A DNA stretch of 64,000 bases from Siderastrea radians (taxonomy: Eukaryota > Cnidaria > Anthozoa > Scleractinia > Rhizangiidae), in contig OZ024892.1 in NCBI GenBank assembly GCA_964017195.1, forward strand, positions 3,764,366 through 3,828,365. Direction: 5' to 3'. The notes under the pieces were generated by a model. The model was not told the origin of the DNA. It did not search any database and was given only the letters and a program-made list of their open reading frames with translations. The first letter of the stretch is position 1. The number at the start of each line of letters is the position of its first letter. The translations under genes and the position numbers were made by a program. Positions 1 to 11,640 of the stretch are shown here, piece by piece.

Positions 1-1107
1 GATTGTCTGACTGATTCATTATAATATTGACTGGCTGACTGACAGAATGAATGAATGAATAACTGTCAGAATGACGAACAGATGGGTAGATTGATTGACA
101 TCGTGAGAACAATGGCATCTCTTTCTCTAATTAACCGTTGATTAAGCTTACTAAAACAATAGTTTAAGCTTAACAATCGAATGTCAAATAATCTCCTTTT
201 GTAGACTGCTATGTATAAAAAGGTCGACCAATTCCTGTGGTAGAGATGACTGCCTGTTGGAAATCAGTGACAACAACAGGGCTCGACAAAAGTCCCGTCC
301 GGTCGTCTGGGACAAGTAAATTTTGTGGTCGGGAAAGCAACTTTTTAGGGTCACTTGCCAGATGGGCAAGTGCCCAAGCAAATCCTCCATCAAATTACAG
401 TTTAAGTCTGTCGACCAAATGACAAATAATTAAGCACTAACAGCGTGCACAACCATTTAGCAAAGCTGCGAAAATTGTCAAGTTAAACATCAATCTGGTC
501 TAACGTTTCTATCAGTTGATTTGTCAGTCACGCAATCGCTTTTGAAATGACTAATTCTAAAACATTTTGTAAGATGTTTTGATGTAATTTTTTTTAACAC
601 GGGATTAGTGGGAAATCGGCTCGGGCAAGCAAATTCTGTGACTTGCTTGCCCGAAGCTAGGGCAAGCTGGAATTCAAGTTTTTGTCGAGCACTGAACAAT
701 AAAGAAAAGAGACAGCATTGCTCGATTCAACATTCATTTAACCACCTACAACTGATATTTTTCAATAGTATAACAAATATCGATAGTTTTAACTGTAAAT
801 TTAATGTTTAATACAAGTAGCCAACTGAAACTTAACATTATGGTTTGCAAAGGAATACTTTAAGTTGTCACTTACCACTAACTCATCCTTGTTTGGTATT
901 TCTGGGAACTCTAGCTTGGGTATACATTCAGGACTCGCTGCAGATTGCATTTGGAAGAATCTACAATCTATAATTTTACAGGAAACTAAGAAACAGATAG
1001 AGAATTCTACATTTGCACAAATAAAATTTACCACCAAAACAGAGTGAATGCCTGTCTGACCCAGACTCCCAGCTACCAGCCTCGTCTGGAAGTCGCAGCA
1101 AAACAAA
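1..1107. other. 5' flank of FKBP3, no gene seen
   Basis: No convincing coding exon is visible. The first 60 bases are degenerate GACTGACT/GAATGAAT simple repeat. Around 345-390 and 618-670 there are related GGGCAAG/CTTGCCC-type stretches that could be remnants of one small inverted repeat. Open frames on the minus strand at 801-1197 are antisense to the first FKBP3 exon and look accidental. The FKBP3 promoter should lie in the last few hundred bases; no clear TATA box was seen. Confidence 0.5.
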
Positions 1108-4100
1108 ATGGCGGAAGTTGAAAGTATTTGGACAGATGAGCAACTGCATAGCGAAGAAGTATCGAAGAAGGATATTATCAAGTTTCTGCATGAGCATGCA
1201 TCGTTTGAGGTATTTCTAAATAGTTTTTGAGGTTTTCAGTGCGTTTTTAATTCGCTTTTTTGGTAGTTTTCACCTATGCAATTAGACAACGTGGCTCGTT
1301 TACCAGTTCTTTTTCCTACAAACAATGGGCATTAAAGCGCCCAGACCTATTCATAAATCTATGCATAGCCCTTTTGGGAGGCTTAAATAGCCAACTAATT
1401 TCTTTTTTAACACCCCATGGCAATATTTGGCATAGTTTTATGGATTTATAAAGGCTTTTAAGCATATCAAAGCTAAGTCCGTGCAAATTTGGCGCGTGTT
1501 GCTTTGCATGCCCCAGCCCCCCACCCCACCCACACTGGATCATTCCGTTAACAGAATGGCACGGGTAGCATTTACCATTAACACTTTTTTTGTTTCAGAA
1601 ACCTATCTCAGGAAATGTGAAAATTGAAATACTTAGAACTAGGGCAATAGCAATAGAAATACAATTTGTTTAGAAGGAGATGCATGGGGGTGGGGATTCC
1701 TGTATAAAAGTGACCCCGCCAAAGGCTCCTTTTTTAAATTTTTTAATTTAAGAATGCAGGTTTGATAGCAGTCTTGAAGTGCTGATTTTAAAATATTTTA
1801 CACTATAAAAGGTATCTACTGTGAATCCTACTGTGGTATAAATAAGGTGGAGGTTTATGACTTACTGTAGTGCTTATATTTAAAAACTTGCATATGTAGA
1901 TCATGCAGTGAACCATTTAACTTGAGCTCAAAATGAAATTGATAAATTGTCAAAAAAAGGTCATAAAAATGCTTTTTTGTACACCTTAGGGTTGAAATAA
2001 GTGAGGAGCCACGCCCACAAACAAGAGTTTTGTACCTTTTGGGGTTTTGGGGGTTTCCTTTTCAAATTTGCAACAAGCACCCCAATACTTTAAAATATTT
2101 GAACGAGAGCCCAGCTCTTTGCTTCTCTGGTATATACCACTCTACCCTTCCCTTCCTTCCAAATGATATACCTGACATCATTGAGCCACAGGAGTGCAAG
2201 GAAGGTGGGGGGATAAGACCAGGCAAATGTAGGGCATTTGACTTTTGTGGAGAAGATCTTTTAATGCCCCACCCTGGAGCTAAGATGTCAGTCAAATCAA
2301 GACAATTCTCCTTGTTTTGGGTGACTTAGATCCTTGTCAAGCACATACTGTTTAAAATAGTTACAAGTTTGACAGTCCAATCCCCATGGGTGGGGATAGA
2401 AAGGTAGTTCAAACACTCCACTTCTACATCATTGGCCTACCCCTCCTCTTGAGCTAAAGATTGATGAGTGCATAAGTCATGCTAAATGGATATGTAACTA
2501 GCGCTATTGATTTTATCGTAAGAGTCAAACACACTGGTAGATCGAAACAACAAAACCAAACAATCAGAAACCCCTAGGGAGGACATATCCTGTCCTAACC
2601 ATTGTTACCATAAATCTACATTTGTTTTAGGTCCCTCCTACTACTCATTTTCACTAATCTATACAGTCTCAGCTCATCATTTAAATTGTTTCTTTTATTA
2701 GTTTCTTAAAGAACACAAGTTGAATGGGAAACTGAACAACATCGCGAAGACCAGTAAAAAGGATCATCTAATTGAGAGCTACAAACAGTTGTTTTTGGTC
2801 AAGGTAAGTAATAATATTGTATACCTCCACCGAGAAAGTTTCACCTGATCTCAAACCCCTAACTCTTTTTCAGACCAAGACATAAGTTTTGATACCCATT
2901 TTCAACTTGTTTGTTTTGTGATAAGATTGAATGTGGTCCAGTGCCTAGTGGAATTAGCAGTCAGACATCGGACACTGTCCAACCAAATTTCTGACTTATT
3001 ATGAATTGCTTCGACATAATGTCCATCCACAAAAAGGGACTCAAATTTTAGCTTCAATATCTTCAAGGTCCTGATCCCCAAACTCAAATGCTGTTTCCTC
3101 ATGGCCAGAGTTTTCAGCAGCCTTTGAAGTGGATGATTTTTCTAACCAAAGTGGGTGAGCTGGCTTCTCAAGTGATGATGTGCTTTAGTTCAAATAGATG
3201 TCAGCACACCATCAATAGCCAATCTTTCTGATAAAAAAACCACACTTAGTTAACTTAGCTCAAAGTTTTAACTTTGAGAGAGGATAATTACAAGTTATCC
3301 TAAGTTTGTGAAAAGCATGTACAATGCTGATTAAAAGAACACCCATTTCTTTTAGGCATTCCGTACAGAGAGTGAAGCATGCCTTGAAGATGAGCTGAAA
3401 GAAGCAGCTGAGCAAGCGGCAGCCATGCGTATCACTGAAAAGAAAAAGGAACGCAAGAGTTCAGAATCGAAGGACCACAAGAAGGAGGTGGGTGACCTGA
3501 TTATTGCATCCTCGACTCTATCTGAAACTAGAATTGACAAATGCCTCTAACGAGAAAAGTTAAATACCTATCAGAATCAGTTCAAGTGGAGATAATATGG
3601 AGCAAATTGAATTTCAAGGCCAAACAATCACTTAGCATGGTTTTTTTAGCATAGTTTTACCACACCCTTCATTCATTTAATAATTATTATTATGTTCCAT
3701 ACATGGCCTCCAAAATGTGTATGGGGTAAAAAATGGAATCTGTGGTAGCTCCAAACAAGATTCACTCATTCATTCATTTATTCATTTTTAAAAAATTATT
3801 TATTTCTTCATCGATTTAGTTATTTGTTTCTTGATTTGTTTATTGATTGATTTCTTTCTTTCTTTCCTACTTTATCTTTGCCTTTGGCTAATTAAATATG
3901 GCATGTACTGGTAATTCATTTAGGAGCCGAAGTTTACCAAGAAAATCTTGAAGCATGGTGACAAGACAACATTTGCATCCAAAGGGGACAGAGTGTCATG
4001 TTTTTACACCGGCAAGCTGGAAAATGGAGTGGTGTTTGACAGTAATGTGGCTGGAGCAGGTCTGTTATGGTAGAATACTTAAACCTTTTAAACCCTAAGC

Positions 4101-7100
4101 CCCGATGAAAATGACATTTCTCTTTACATGATCACTATACTTGTTTGAATATTCAAGTGACAAGAATAAAGAAAGTGATCACTGAGGATGGGATGTCTTG
4201 ATGTTTAGACAAATTCTCCTTACTAGTGTTATAAGAAATGTATGGAGATCAGTAAGGAGAATGTGCATTTTTATATCAGGGCTTAAAGGGTTAAGCTTGA
4301 GCTAGTATTAATAGTAATAGCATAATAGTCCTTTAATTTGCACAGTTTCAGATACTAAATCTGATGAACTTTCAAGATTTAAAAATCTCTCTCATTTGAT
4401 GGTTTATAGCAATTGGTTACACCATTCAGTAGATTGAAAATTATACCATTGGAGATGTTATGATGTTTGTAAACATTCATTCCAAATTTTCTTGGTCACT
4501 TGTACTCAGTCTGTGTACCATGAACTTGAGCCAAATATTTTTCCATCTTGCCCCCACCTACTCAGTCAATAGCCCTTTTCATGGTTACCTTTTCTTATTG
4601 GCATTACAATGTCTTTAAGGACGTTTGCACTAATTGTTTCTGCACATCCTTACTGCACACGCAATTCACTTTGTGATGTTATGCCATGTCATGCATTGGG
4701 CGCATGCACTGTTGAAGAAATGTGGAGATATATAGCACTAGTGGGCACTTAAATATCTATAAATGAGTTTAACTCTCTTAAATGTTCGGTGACCCTCACA
4801 TCATTGAATTCTGCTATTATTGTAGCTGCACAGCGTTCGCAAAAGTCCGTCTTAGAGGTTGAGTTCAAATTATTTACTTGAAAGACCCACTTAAATAAAA
4901 ATTGACTGCGAAAGTGGGTCTACAGAGAATCATTTTTAATATTTTTTAACTAACTTGTAAGCACTGAGGCCATGTCGAGTTACGAGGACCGATGTGTCAA
5001 AATTGGGGTAGTTTTTCATGCGTTTTATTTCGAAAACGAAGTCAGTGACCCCCCAATTTTTTTGCATTTCCGACATGGTAACTCATTATCTGACTGTAGC
5101 CAAAGTATAAAAAAAATCTGTGTTGTAGAAGTTTTTTGCACGAACGTCCTTAAACGTGGATGTAAGGCAATTTTGGGCAATTCTGCATTTTTTGCCCGAA
5201 ATTGCCTCACATCCACGTTCAAATACATTGTAATGCAAAACAGAAAAGGTAACAGTGAAAAGGGCTTTTAAGCCGTGGCTACATTGAGCAATTTTTCACT
5301 TGCGAAGGTGATGCAATTTTTTTTTCAAAATTGTCGCATCCCCGGCACAGGGCGGTGGCTACACTTGGTGATAAAGTCAGTGATTTTGTTGCAAAAAATT
5401 CAATTCATTGAATTTCTTGCAATTTTTTTCACAATCTGTGATTTCTTTCAGCTGTCGCATCACCTGTGCGAGGGTGGCTACACATTTGATTTTCCCTGCG
5501 GGCTGGCGACGTGACAATTTTCAAAAAAATCACATCACCAAATTGCAAGCAAAAAGTCCTTCCTGTTGCCACGGCTTTATTAACCTGCGATCAGGCCGAA
5601 TTTTAGCATCGCTCTCATATTCTCTTACGTGGGTCGCTCGCTAAAATAGGGCCTGATACAATCTCTCACAGGAGTTCATGTCGGCGGCCAAATTTTGGCC
5701 GCGGGAATCTCGCAACCTGATTGGCCCTTTAACAATAGAGCTGTCAACGGAAGTAAATTGTCTACGAGACTTGCTCACAATTTTCAATCTGACCGCCACG
5801 GCCAAGGAACAAGTCTGCTGAGGTAAACGTGTTGCTCAAAGATATTCTCGTCATTCTAGGAGAATTGTCATCGTTTCTTTCTCTCCTGAGAATGGCGTCC
5901 AGTTTGACGCAAGCTGTCTCTCACTCGGAGCAGAGAAGTACAGCAACAGTGAAGTATGTATCCCGTTTTATCGCATCGTGTCTCGAAATTTTCATTTGAA
6001 GGCTTTCAGCTAGTATTGAAAATATAAGCAGAGTAGTGGTTGTTTCCGCGTTTTACGAAACAAAACGAACAGCAAGTATCTTTCGCCAAGAGTGATCAAC
6101 AAGTCAACCGATAATTCCGTAAACTTAACGATAAGCTGATGTTTAGTGAGAGCCGCACTCAGCGAGATGCTGTATTTATTTTTACCTAAGTAATAAAGAC
6201 TTTCAGTTTATTCATTCAGTGTTAATAATGTCGTTTTAATGTACTCTGACATTGATATCAAAGGATCTGACTAGGTTTATAATAAATGTTCTTCGTTTTA
6301 AAATTCGCTGCTGTTTAGAGATGAAATTCGGAACTAAATTAAATTACAAAACACTCGTTTGTTTATAAACGGTTTTATTGATACCTCTTTTTCTAGAGAG
6401 TGAAACTGGAGGTATTTCTCTTAATTTCCCAGGGTATTTTACGCAGAAAATCAGTGACAAATGCCCCAGCATAGTCAATCGAACTTTCGGAAATCGAACT
6501 CAATCGAATTCAATCGAACTCAATCCGTGGATTGAGTTCGATTGATTCCGGCAATCGAACGAAATCGAACACCGAACTTTGTGTGAGTTCGATTTCCGAA
6601 CCAATCGAATTGATCGAACAAATCGAACCGAATCGAACTCAATCCATTGGATTATGTTCGATTGAGTTCGGCTACCGAACACAGTCCAATGGATTACGTT
6701 CGATTGTGTTCGGTGAATAAATTCGCTTGGACAAAGGTCACGTTATGTGGTCTGACTGCCCGCTTGGTTACTGTACGCAAGCTCTAGTGAACCTACATAA
6801 AAGGCAAGCCCATCGAAAACACGTTTTTCTCGTCCTTGTTTAGTGGCAATTCAATAACAAAAATAAACTGTCCACTGCAGTAAAAAGAACAGATTAGAAC
6901 AAAGCTAACATTATTCCCGCATTTTACCGTATTCTGGAACTAATGGACCGTTTTCATTGTAAGTTAACTTGCAATTGCAAAATGATGACAACTTGAAGTA
7001 TTTCTTTCATGAAAAAGTAGACTTCAGCAAACTACTAACCCCGACACAGTTCACAGACCAGTTCACAGACCAGTTCACGTTGAAGGTGACCTAATTGTCC

Positions 7101-9664
7101 GCACTCATTTACAACTCGAAAAGCACAGCCTTTCTCGCCTATTTTCGTTAAAACTTTGAACTCTTTACCCTCCTCCACGTCAAAGTGGCACTCTTGGTAG
7201 CCTGTTACTACGCATTTAAAACTAACAACCCACAGCGCATCTGAAGCCATTTCTCCGGGAATTGTGCGGTTACGAAAAACACGTGTTATACTGAGGTATA
7301 AACTCGAGCCTCCAAACCCTTGTTATTGATTTTTGACACCAGTTTTACAAAAATCAAGAGTTCGGAAATCGAACGTTCGATTGCGTTCGATTGTCCAATT
7401 TTTTTTGTGTGAGTTCGATTTCGTTCGATTGCCGAATTCAATCGAACTCAATCCATCGATTGAGTTCGATTGAGTTCGATTGAGTTTGATTGAAATATAG
7501 TTCGATTGGGTTCGATTGACTATGCCGGGCAAATGCGTAGAGAATATTTCTGGATACCACCTGAAATGAGAAAGGATTCAAACATGCAGCATATTTTGGT
7601 ACATGACAACCTCGTCGTGTTCTGAATTTTCATTCAGTTTCAGCTCAGACAGAGCAACTATGTACAATACCGGAGCGCGTACCTTCAAGTTGTAAATTTG
7701 AACGCTAGTGCCAAGATTTATCGTAGCCTGTGATTTTCTTATGTTTGCCGACATTTGAAGACTTTTTGCGAATGCCATTACAGACACATATGGGAAATTT
7801 GCATACCGAGGAGCGTGCAAGCAAAACAAATTTTGATTGGCCGTTTTGTTGAATGTCAATCAATCAAAAAAGTGGGCGGCAGACGTTCTGTAGAAGAATT
7901 GTATCACGCTCTATTTTTCGTTTCGCCCTTCCCGCTGGTGTGTTTCACCGAGCGAAACGAAAATAGAGCCTGATCGCAGGTTACGGCTTTATAACTTGTA
8001 TTTGCCCAAGATAACGTCACAACTCTGAAAAAGTTTATTGCCCATCTCTATCCCTCAACCCTTTCCCATCCACTGCCACCCCTCCCCTGCTGGCCTTGGT
8101 ATGTTCAAGCCTGTTTCGATTGTTTTTTTTCTTCCATTGCTGTATTTTAGGTGGTCCTAGCCATGGAAAGAAGAAAAACAAAGAAGAAGGAAAGCCATTT
8201 ATTTTCCAAGTGGGAAAAGGACTTGTTATTAGAGGGGTGAGTTCTTAATAAAATTTGATTGCCATTGTGGCTTGTAATGGGTAATAAAGTGTTTTTTTAC
8301 CAGGGGTTGACATGCCGGCATATTTTGAAGCGTATAATTCCCATGTTTTAGGCATTGTGCTATTCTGTGCTATGAACTGCCATTTTGAACCAAATAGCTG
8401 TTAGGTTTTATATTGATGGCAATCTTTATTAATTAATTTGGGAGTAAAATTGAAGTGTTAAATTATTTATCCCACAGGTGGCACGGACTGTTGTTTATTT
8501 GCAGCACTCTAGGCTTTAATACCTTTAGGGGAGGGGTGGGTTGGGTTTTCCTTATTCCTGGTAAAATGACTGCAAAGATTTAAGACAGATTCTGCTCAAC
8601 ATTCGAGCAATAAGTGCAAAAATTATTTACTGAAAAACTACTCACAGCACGGTAACGTTTTGAATACTATTTGAAACACCTCACTTTAATTCACTTCTCC
8701 AGGTGACCCAGTGCCGATTAAATTTCCAGCATTCCCGAGAAAATTAAAGTCAAATCTCGTAAAATATGCTAAAAATGAGCTCCATTTTATTTTGAACTGA
8801 AATAAAGCATCTTTTCAATCAAAATATGGAAAACTTCAATAAATTAATTCAATTTTCTCTCGTGGGGTCAACTTGGGAGCTTAAGTACTGATAACTTCTT
8901 CCTTTTTATTCAAAATGTTACCATGCTATGAGTATTATTTTGGTAACTTTATTTTTGCTCTTATTGCTTGAAAGTTCAGTAGAAATCGTCTTAACTTGAA
9001 TGTTAATTTTGTGTTTAGTGGGATGAAGGTCTTATGACAATGTCCAAGGGTGAAAAGGCAGAGCTGACCATTGAACCTGAATGGGGCTACGGCAAGAAAG
9101 GAAACATTGATGCAGGGTATCCTTTGATCATTATTTTACAGTGGTAATTTCAGAGGAAAAAAGAGCGGAACTATAGGAAACCTTATAGCTCTCACCATGG
9201 GTATTTTGGCTCGACTACGTCCGGCTCGCCAAAATGCGAACCATGGCTCGACCAAACTCACCTGATATGCCACCAAAGCGTACCAAAAAGGTACGATTAG
9301 GTATAAACAGTGCATATTTTTGCATGAATTTTTCCTAGTACATGGTCTTACCAGTGTAAATGCAGAGAGTGGGACTGGGAGATATGCTAAAACGTTTTCT
9401 TCTCACCTTGCATGAGACAAAAATTCATGCCTTTAGCATTTGGCACCTCTTTGGCACCACTTTGAGTCATCTCAAATATTTGTAGCTTAAATTCACCTTA
9501 TACCTCAAGCTATTTTGGCCAGGGGGGTAGAGTTATCCAGATTTTACCATATCTTTTGTTCTGTGCTTCTTGTTGCTTGTATATTTTTCTTAACATAGAT
9601 GAAACATAGCATTCCACCACAGTCAAGACTCATTTTTGAAGTAGAGCTTGTTGATGTCATATAG
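1108..9664 (+). CDS. FKBP3: FKBP3/FKBP25-like peptidyl-prolyl cis-trans isomerase, 7 exons
   Basis: Exons 1108-1209, 2702-2803, 3356-3487, 3924-4059, 8151-8236, 9019-9116 and 9610-9664 join in phase to give 236 residues, close to the usual length of nuclear FKBP25. Exons 1-2 encode the N-terminal helical bundle seen in FKBP3 (starts MAEVESIWTDEQL); exon 3 is an acidic then Lys-rich linker typical of its nucleic-acid-binding region; exons 4-7 form the FKBP prolyl-isomerase fold with the pocket motifs CFYTGKLENG, VFDSN, IRGWDEGL, EWGYGKKG and the terminal IPPQSRLIFEVELVDV. The known family is a nuclear isomerase tied to chromatin and ribosome biogenesis. Exon 7 has two candidate acceptors 11 bases apart; the upstream one (exon from 9599) would hit an immediate TGA, so 9610 was chosen. 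Intron 4 (4060-8150) is full of transposons. Confidence 0.93.
4087..4294 (+). repeat. Dispersed ~205-bp MITE-like repeat, copy 1 (FKBP3 intron 4)
   Basis: This copy opens with an AAACCCTAAGCCCC-like end and closes with CAGGGCTTAAAGGGTTAAG, roughly inverted termini. The same internal landmarks (TTTCTCYTTACATGATCAC, GATGAGAATAAAG, ATGTCTTGATGTTWAGAC, ATTCTCCTTACTAG) recur at 11428-11640, 28480-28692 (inverted), 30357-30555 and 30883-31092. Non-autonomous, no coding capacity. Confidence 0.8.
4571..5266. mobile_element. ~0.7-kb inverted-repeat element in FKBP3 intron 4
   Basis: The left end AGCCCTTTTCATGGTTACC and the right end GGTAACAGTGAAAAGGGCT are inverted copies. The match continues inward for about 50 bases through an ATTACAATGT segment and a GGACGT/ACGTTC segment, but drifts. 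No coding frame is convincing and no clear target duplication was read. Class unknown. Confidence 0.6.
5269..5579. mobile_element. Small MITE with AAGCCGTGGC termini
   Basis: The left end AAGCCGTGGCTACA and right end TTGCCACGGCTTTA are inverted. Inside, GGTGGCTACAC is repeated at about 5350 and 5472 and poly-T tracts alternate with GATGYGAT motifs. It sits directly between the 4571-5266 element and the Mutator-like element that begins at 5581, so three insertions abut. No coding content. Confidence 0.5.
5892..5953 (+). other. Possible captured first exon inside the MULE
   Basis: An ATG opens 20 codons (starts MASSLTQAVSH) that run to an AA|GTATGT splice donor at 5953/5954. Upstream lies a GC-richer stretch (5680-5870) with a CCAAT-type ATTGG and a gtaaac donor-like site, which resembles a small promoter. 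This could be a host promoter and first exon picked up by the MULE. The call is inference; no homologue was recognised. Confidence 0.3.
6465..7529. mobile_element. 1.07-kb transposon with GAACTCAATC subterminal arrays, 7-bp TSD
   Basis: Left end CCCAGCATAGTCAATCGAAC and right end TTCGATTGACTATGCCGGG are inverted, and CAAATGC flanks both sides (6458-6464 and 7530-7536). About 240 bases inside the left end and 165 inside the right end are dense arrays of AATCGAACTC and its complement GAGTTCGATT, alternating in orientation, so each end can fold on itself. The centre holds a minus-strand frame (7035-7250). It is nested in the 5581-7983 MULE and is therefore younger. Confidence 0.8.
7035..7250 (-). 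CDS. Small ORF inside the nested transposon, HIRAN-like at best
   Basis: A 71-codon frame starts with ATG at 7250 and occupies most of the element's centre. The peptide has a beta-rich pattern (VVSFKCVVTGYQECHFDVEE, then RVVNECGQLGHLQREL) that recalls the HIRAN domain found in DNA-repair helicases and some mobile-element proteins, but the match is weak and by eye. Near the stop, a 14-base unit (CAGTTCACAGACCA on the plus strand) is repeated in tandem. It may be the first exon of a lost longer gene or a chance frame. Confidence 0.35.
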   Translation of the reverse strand: MASDALWVVSFKCVVTGYQECHFDVEEGKEFKVLTKIGEKGCAFRVVNECGQLGHLQRELVCELVCELCRG

Positions 9665-10178
9665 GAGCAGTAACTGGAGAGACCTGGATAAACTAAAGCA
9701 GAGAACTGGAAATTATTATTAGAAGCATCCAGCATAATTACATTAAGCTTGTTAGAGAGGCATCTGGTCTAGAGTGGTAAACACTGTGTTCGATAGCTAG
9801 ACCACAATTTTTATTTAGGTCCATGAAGGGATTAAAAAGACTCCCTAAAGACATTTATTTTTTACGTGAACAACAAAGTGTCATCTTGTTAAAACTGTGT
9901 TCAGCTAAAAGATTTTACTGAAACAGAGATTTTGCTTACATGCACAAACTACAATCGTTATTAATTATGTTGCAATGTTCAGTACATTTGGTATATTATT
10001 CCACACTGTAAGCTGTAAGTCATTTTATCAACTAGAAACTAGAATTGTTGAAAGTAGCTGCATCCTTGGAGGAGGAACTCTTTTCTATTTTGGTTCTTCT
10101 TTTGTAGAGAGCTTTAACCTCTAAATCAATGTCCTTTTTCACACTAATACAGCAAACCTTGCTCTGTACCCTTTTTAA
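9665..10178. other. FKBP3 3' flank
   Basis: Noncoding AT-rich sequence downstream of the FKBP3 stop. No canonical AATAAA was seen close to the stop; the true 3' end is not defined here. Confidence 0.4.
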
Positions 10179-11350
10179 GACTAAGGGTGGAATCATATGC
10201 AGCATATGCGTATAGCTGTCCCCTAAGCTCGTGGGAATTTTCTTTTGTTTCTTAGCCAAAAAACAATAGAAAATTTGCACATGCCAAAGCGACAGCTAGG
10301 GCTTTGACAAAACGCTGGCCCCCGGTCAACTGACCCCCCACTGACCCCCCACTGACCCCCCTTATTGACCCCTTCTGAAATTCACTAGAAGTAAAAAAAA
10401 AACTAATAACTTGAACTAATGAAGAATATTACTTTTAAATAAGTTCACCTTTAAACTTCCAAGATGGCGTGAGATGGTTGATCTGCCTCATGCCATCGTT
10501 GCAACTCCTTTTATCGCAAATGTTAGTTCCCTTTTCCGATAAACTAGTTTGCCAGCAAACTATCGAAACAACATAAACTTTGTTGTCCACTTCCACGAAA
10601 AAAGAACTGTTGTGCTCGGGAAAATGTAAATAGACAGTTATTGAACAAACCTGCGAGAATCCGGAAGCGGTTGTCTCTAACTTACTAGTGCCAGGTCACG
10701 TGCTAGTTGCAGGGGCGCAGCCATTTTCTACATTTGTAAGAACAAGTTGAGCGAAGGCGACCATTGGTGGTACATGATAAAGCAAAGGTACAAGAATTCT
10801 AACGATCACTCCAACGAAAAAATAAATGAAAACAATATAAATGTCTTTTGCGGGAGGACAAACACACATCAGATCAACAGGAAGTTGTGAAGACTTAGTA
10901 GTTCCAGGGTCCACCGTCCATTCACCGCTTGCACGTGGGATTTAATAGAATATGGCAGGTATCTTCAATAACTATCTATTTGCATGTTCACGAGCACAAC
11001 AGTTCTTTTTTTGAGGAAGTGGACAACAAAGCTGATAATGTTTTGATACATTTGCTACTCATTTATCAGAAAAGGGAACTAACATTTTTTGATAAAAGGA
11101 GTCCTAACAATGGCATGAAGCAGATCGACTATCACATGCCATCTTGGAAGTTTAAAGGTAGTGTATTTAAAAACAATATTCTTCATTAGCTAAAGTTATT
11201 ACTTTTTTATTTCCAGTGAATTTTAGAGGGGGTCAGTAAGGGGGGGTCAGTAAGGGGGGTCAGTCGGGGGTCAGTTGACCGGGGGTCAGCGTTTTTGTCG
11301 AAGCCCCGGCAGCTATACGTGTATGCTGCAAATTATTCCACCCTAAAACA
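10179..11350. mobile_element. Foldback element interrupted by a second foldback element
   Basis: The outer arms are TAAGGGTGGAATCATATGCA on the left (about 10182) and its partner with ATTCCACCCTAAAA on the right (11330-11347). Both carry the GTATAGCTG/CAGCTATAC pair, so before interruption this was a short hairpin MITE. The insertion at 10299-11307 separates its arms. Confidence 0.65.
10299..11307. mobile_element. 1-kb foldback transposon with ~330-bp inverted arms, 8-bp TSD
   Basis: Left end GGGCTTTGACAAAACGCTGG and right end CAGCGTTTTTGTCGAAGCCC are inverted. The arms then carry short arrays of TGACCCCCCAC and its complement and stay complementary for more than 300 bases. Flanks are GACAGCTA (10291-10298) and GGCAGCTA (11308-11315), an 8-base duplication with one mismatch, as for hAT elements. 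The open frames across the centre are not convincing genes. Confidence 0.75.
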
Positions 11351-11427
11351 ATCATAGATCTGCACATCAACACACACAGAGTAAAAACATGACTTAAGTG
11401 GGCATCAGATGTGGCATAAATGAGACC

Positions 11428-11640
11428 TTAACCCTCTGAGCCCTAACAGTGACGAGAGTAAAATTTCTCTTTACATTATCACTACTATTTAGTTGTTCAA
11501 ACATTCAAGTGATGAGAATAAAGAAAGTGATCACCAAGGATAAGATGTCTTGATATTAAGACAAATTCTCCTTACTCGTTCCATAAGAAATGTGTAGAGA
11601 ACAGTAAGGAAAACATGCATTTTTATATCAGGGCTTTAAG
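11428..11640 (+). repeat. Dispersed ~205-bp MITE-like repeat, copy 2
   Basis: Same family as 4087-4294: begins TTAACCCTCTGAGCCCTAAC and ends ATATCAGGGCTTTAAG, with the shared internal GATGAGAATAAAGAAAGTG and GATGTCTTGATATTAAG segments. Confidence 0.8.

Larger units (their letters stand above)
5581..7983. mobile_element. Mutator-like (MULE) non-autonomous element, 2.4 kb, 9-bp TSD
   Basis: Ends read TAACCTGCGATCAGGC on the left and GCCTGATCGCAGGTTA on the right. The 9-base direct repeat CGGCTTTAT flanks both sides (5572-5580 and 7984-7992), the duplication length expected of Mutator transposases. No transposase is encoded. The left half carries a possible captured first exon (5892-5953) and the right half is interrupted by the separate 6465-7529 element. 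The whole element lies in FKBP3 intron 4. Confidence 0.75.

Noticed and set aside
801..1197. Two long minus-strand frames upstream of FKBP3
   Set aside because: They are antisense to FKBP3 exon 1 and its promoter and show no domain.
10929..11189. 86-codon plus-strand frame
   Set aside because: Lies in the right arm of a foldback transposon and mirrors the noncoding left arm.
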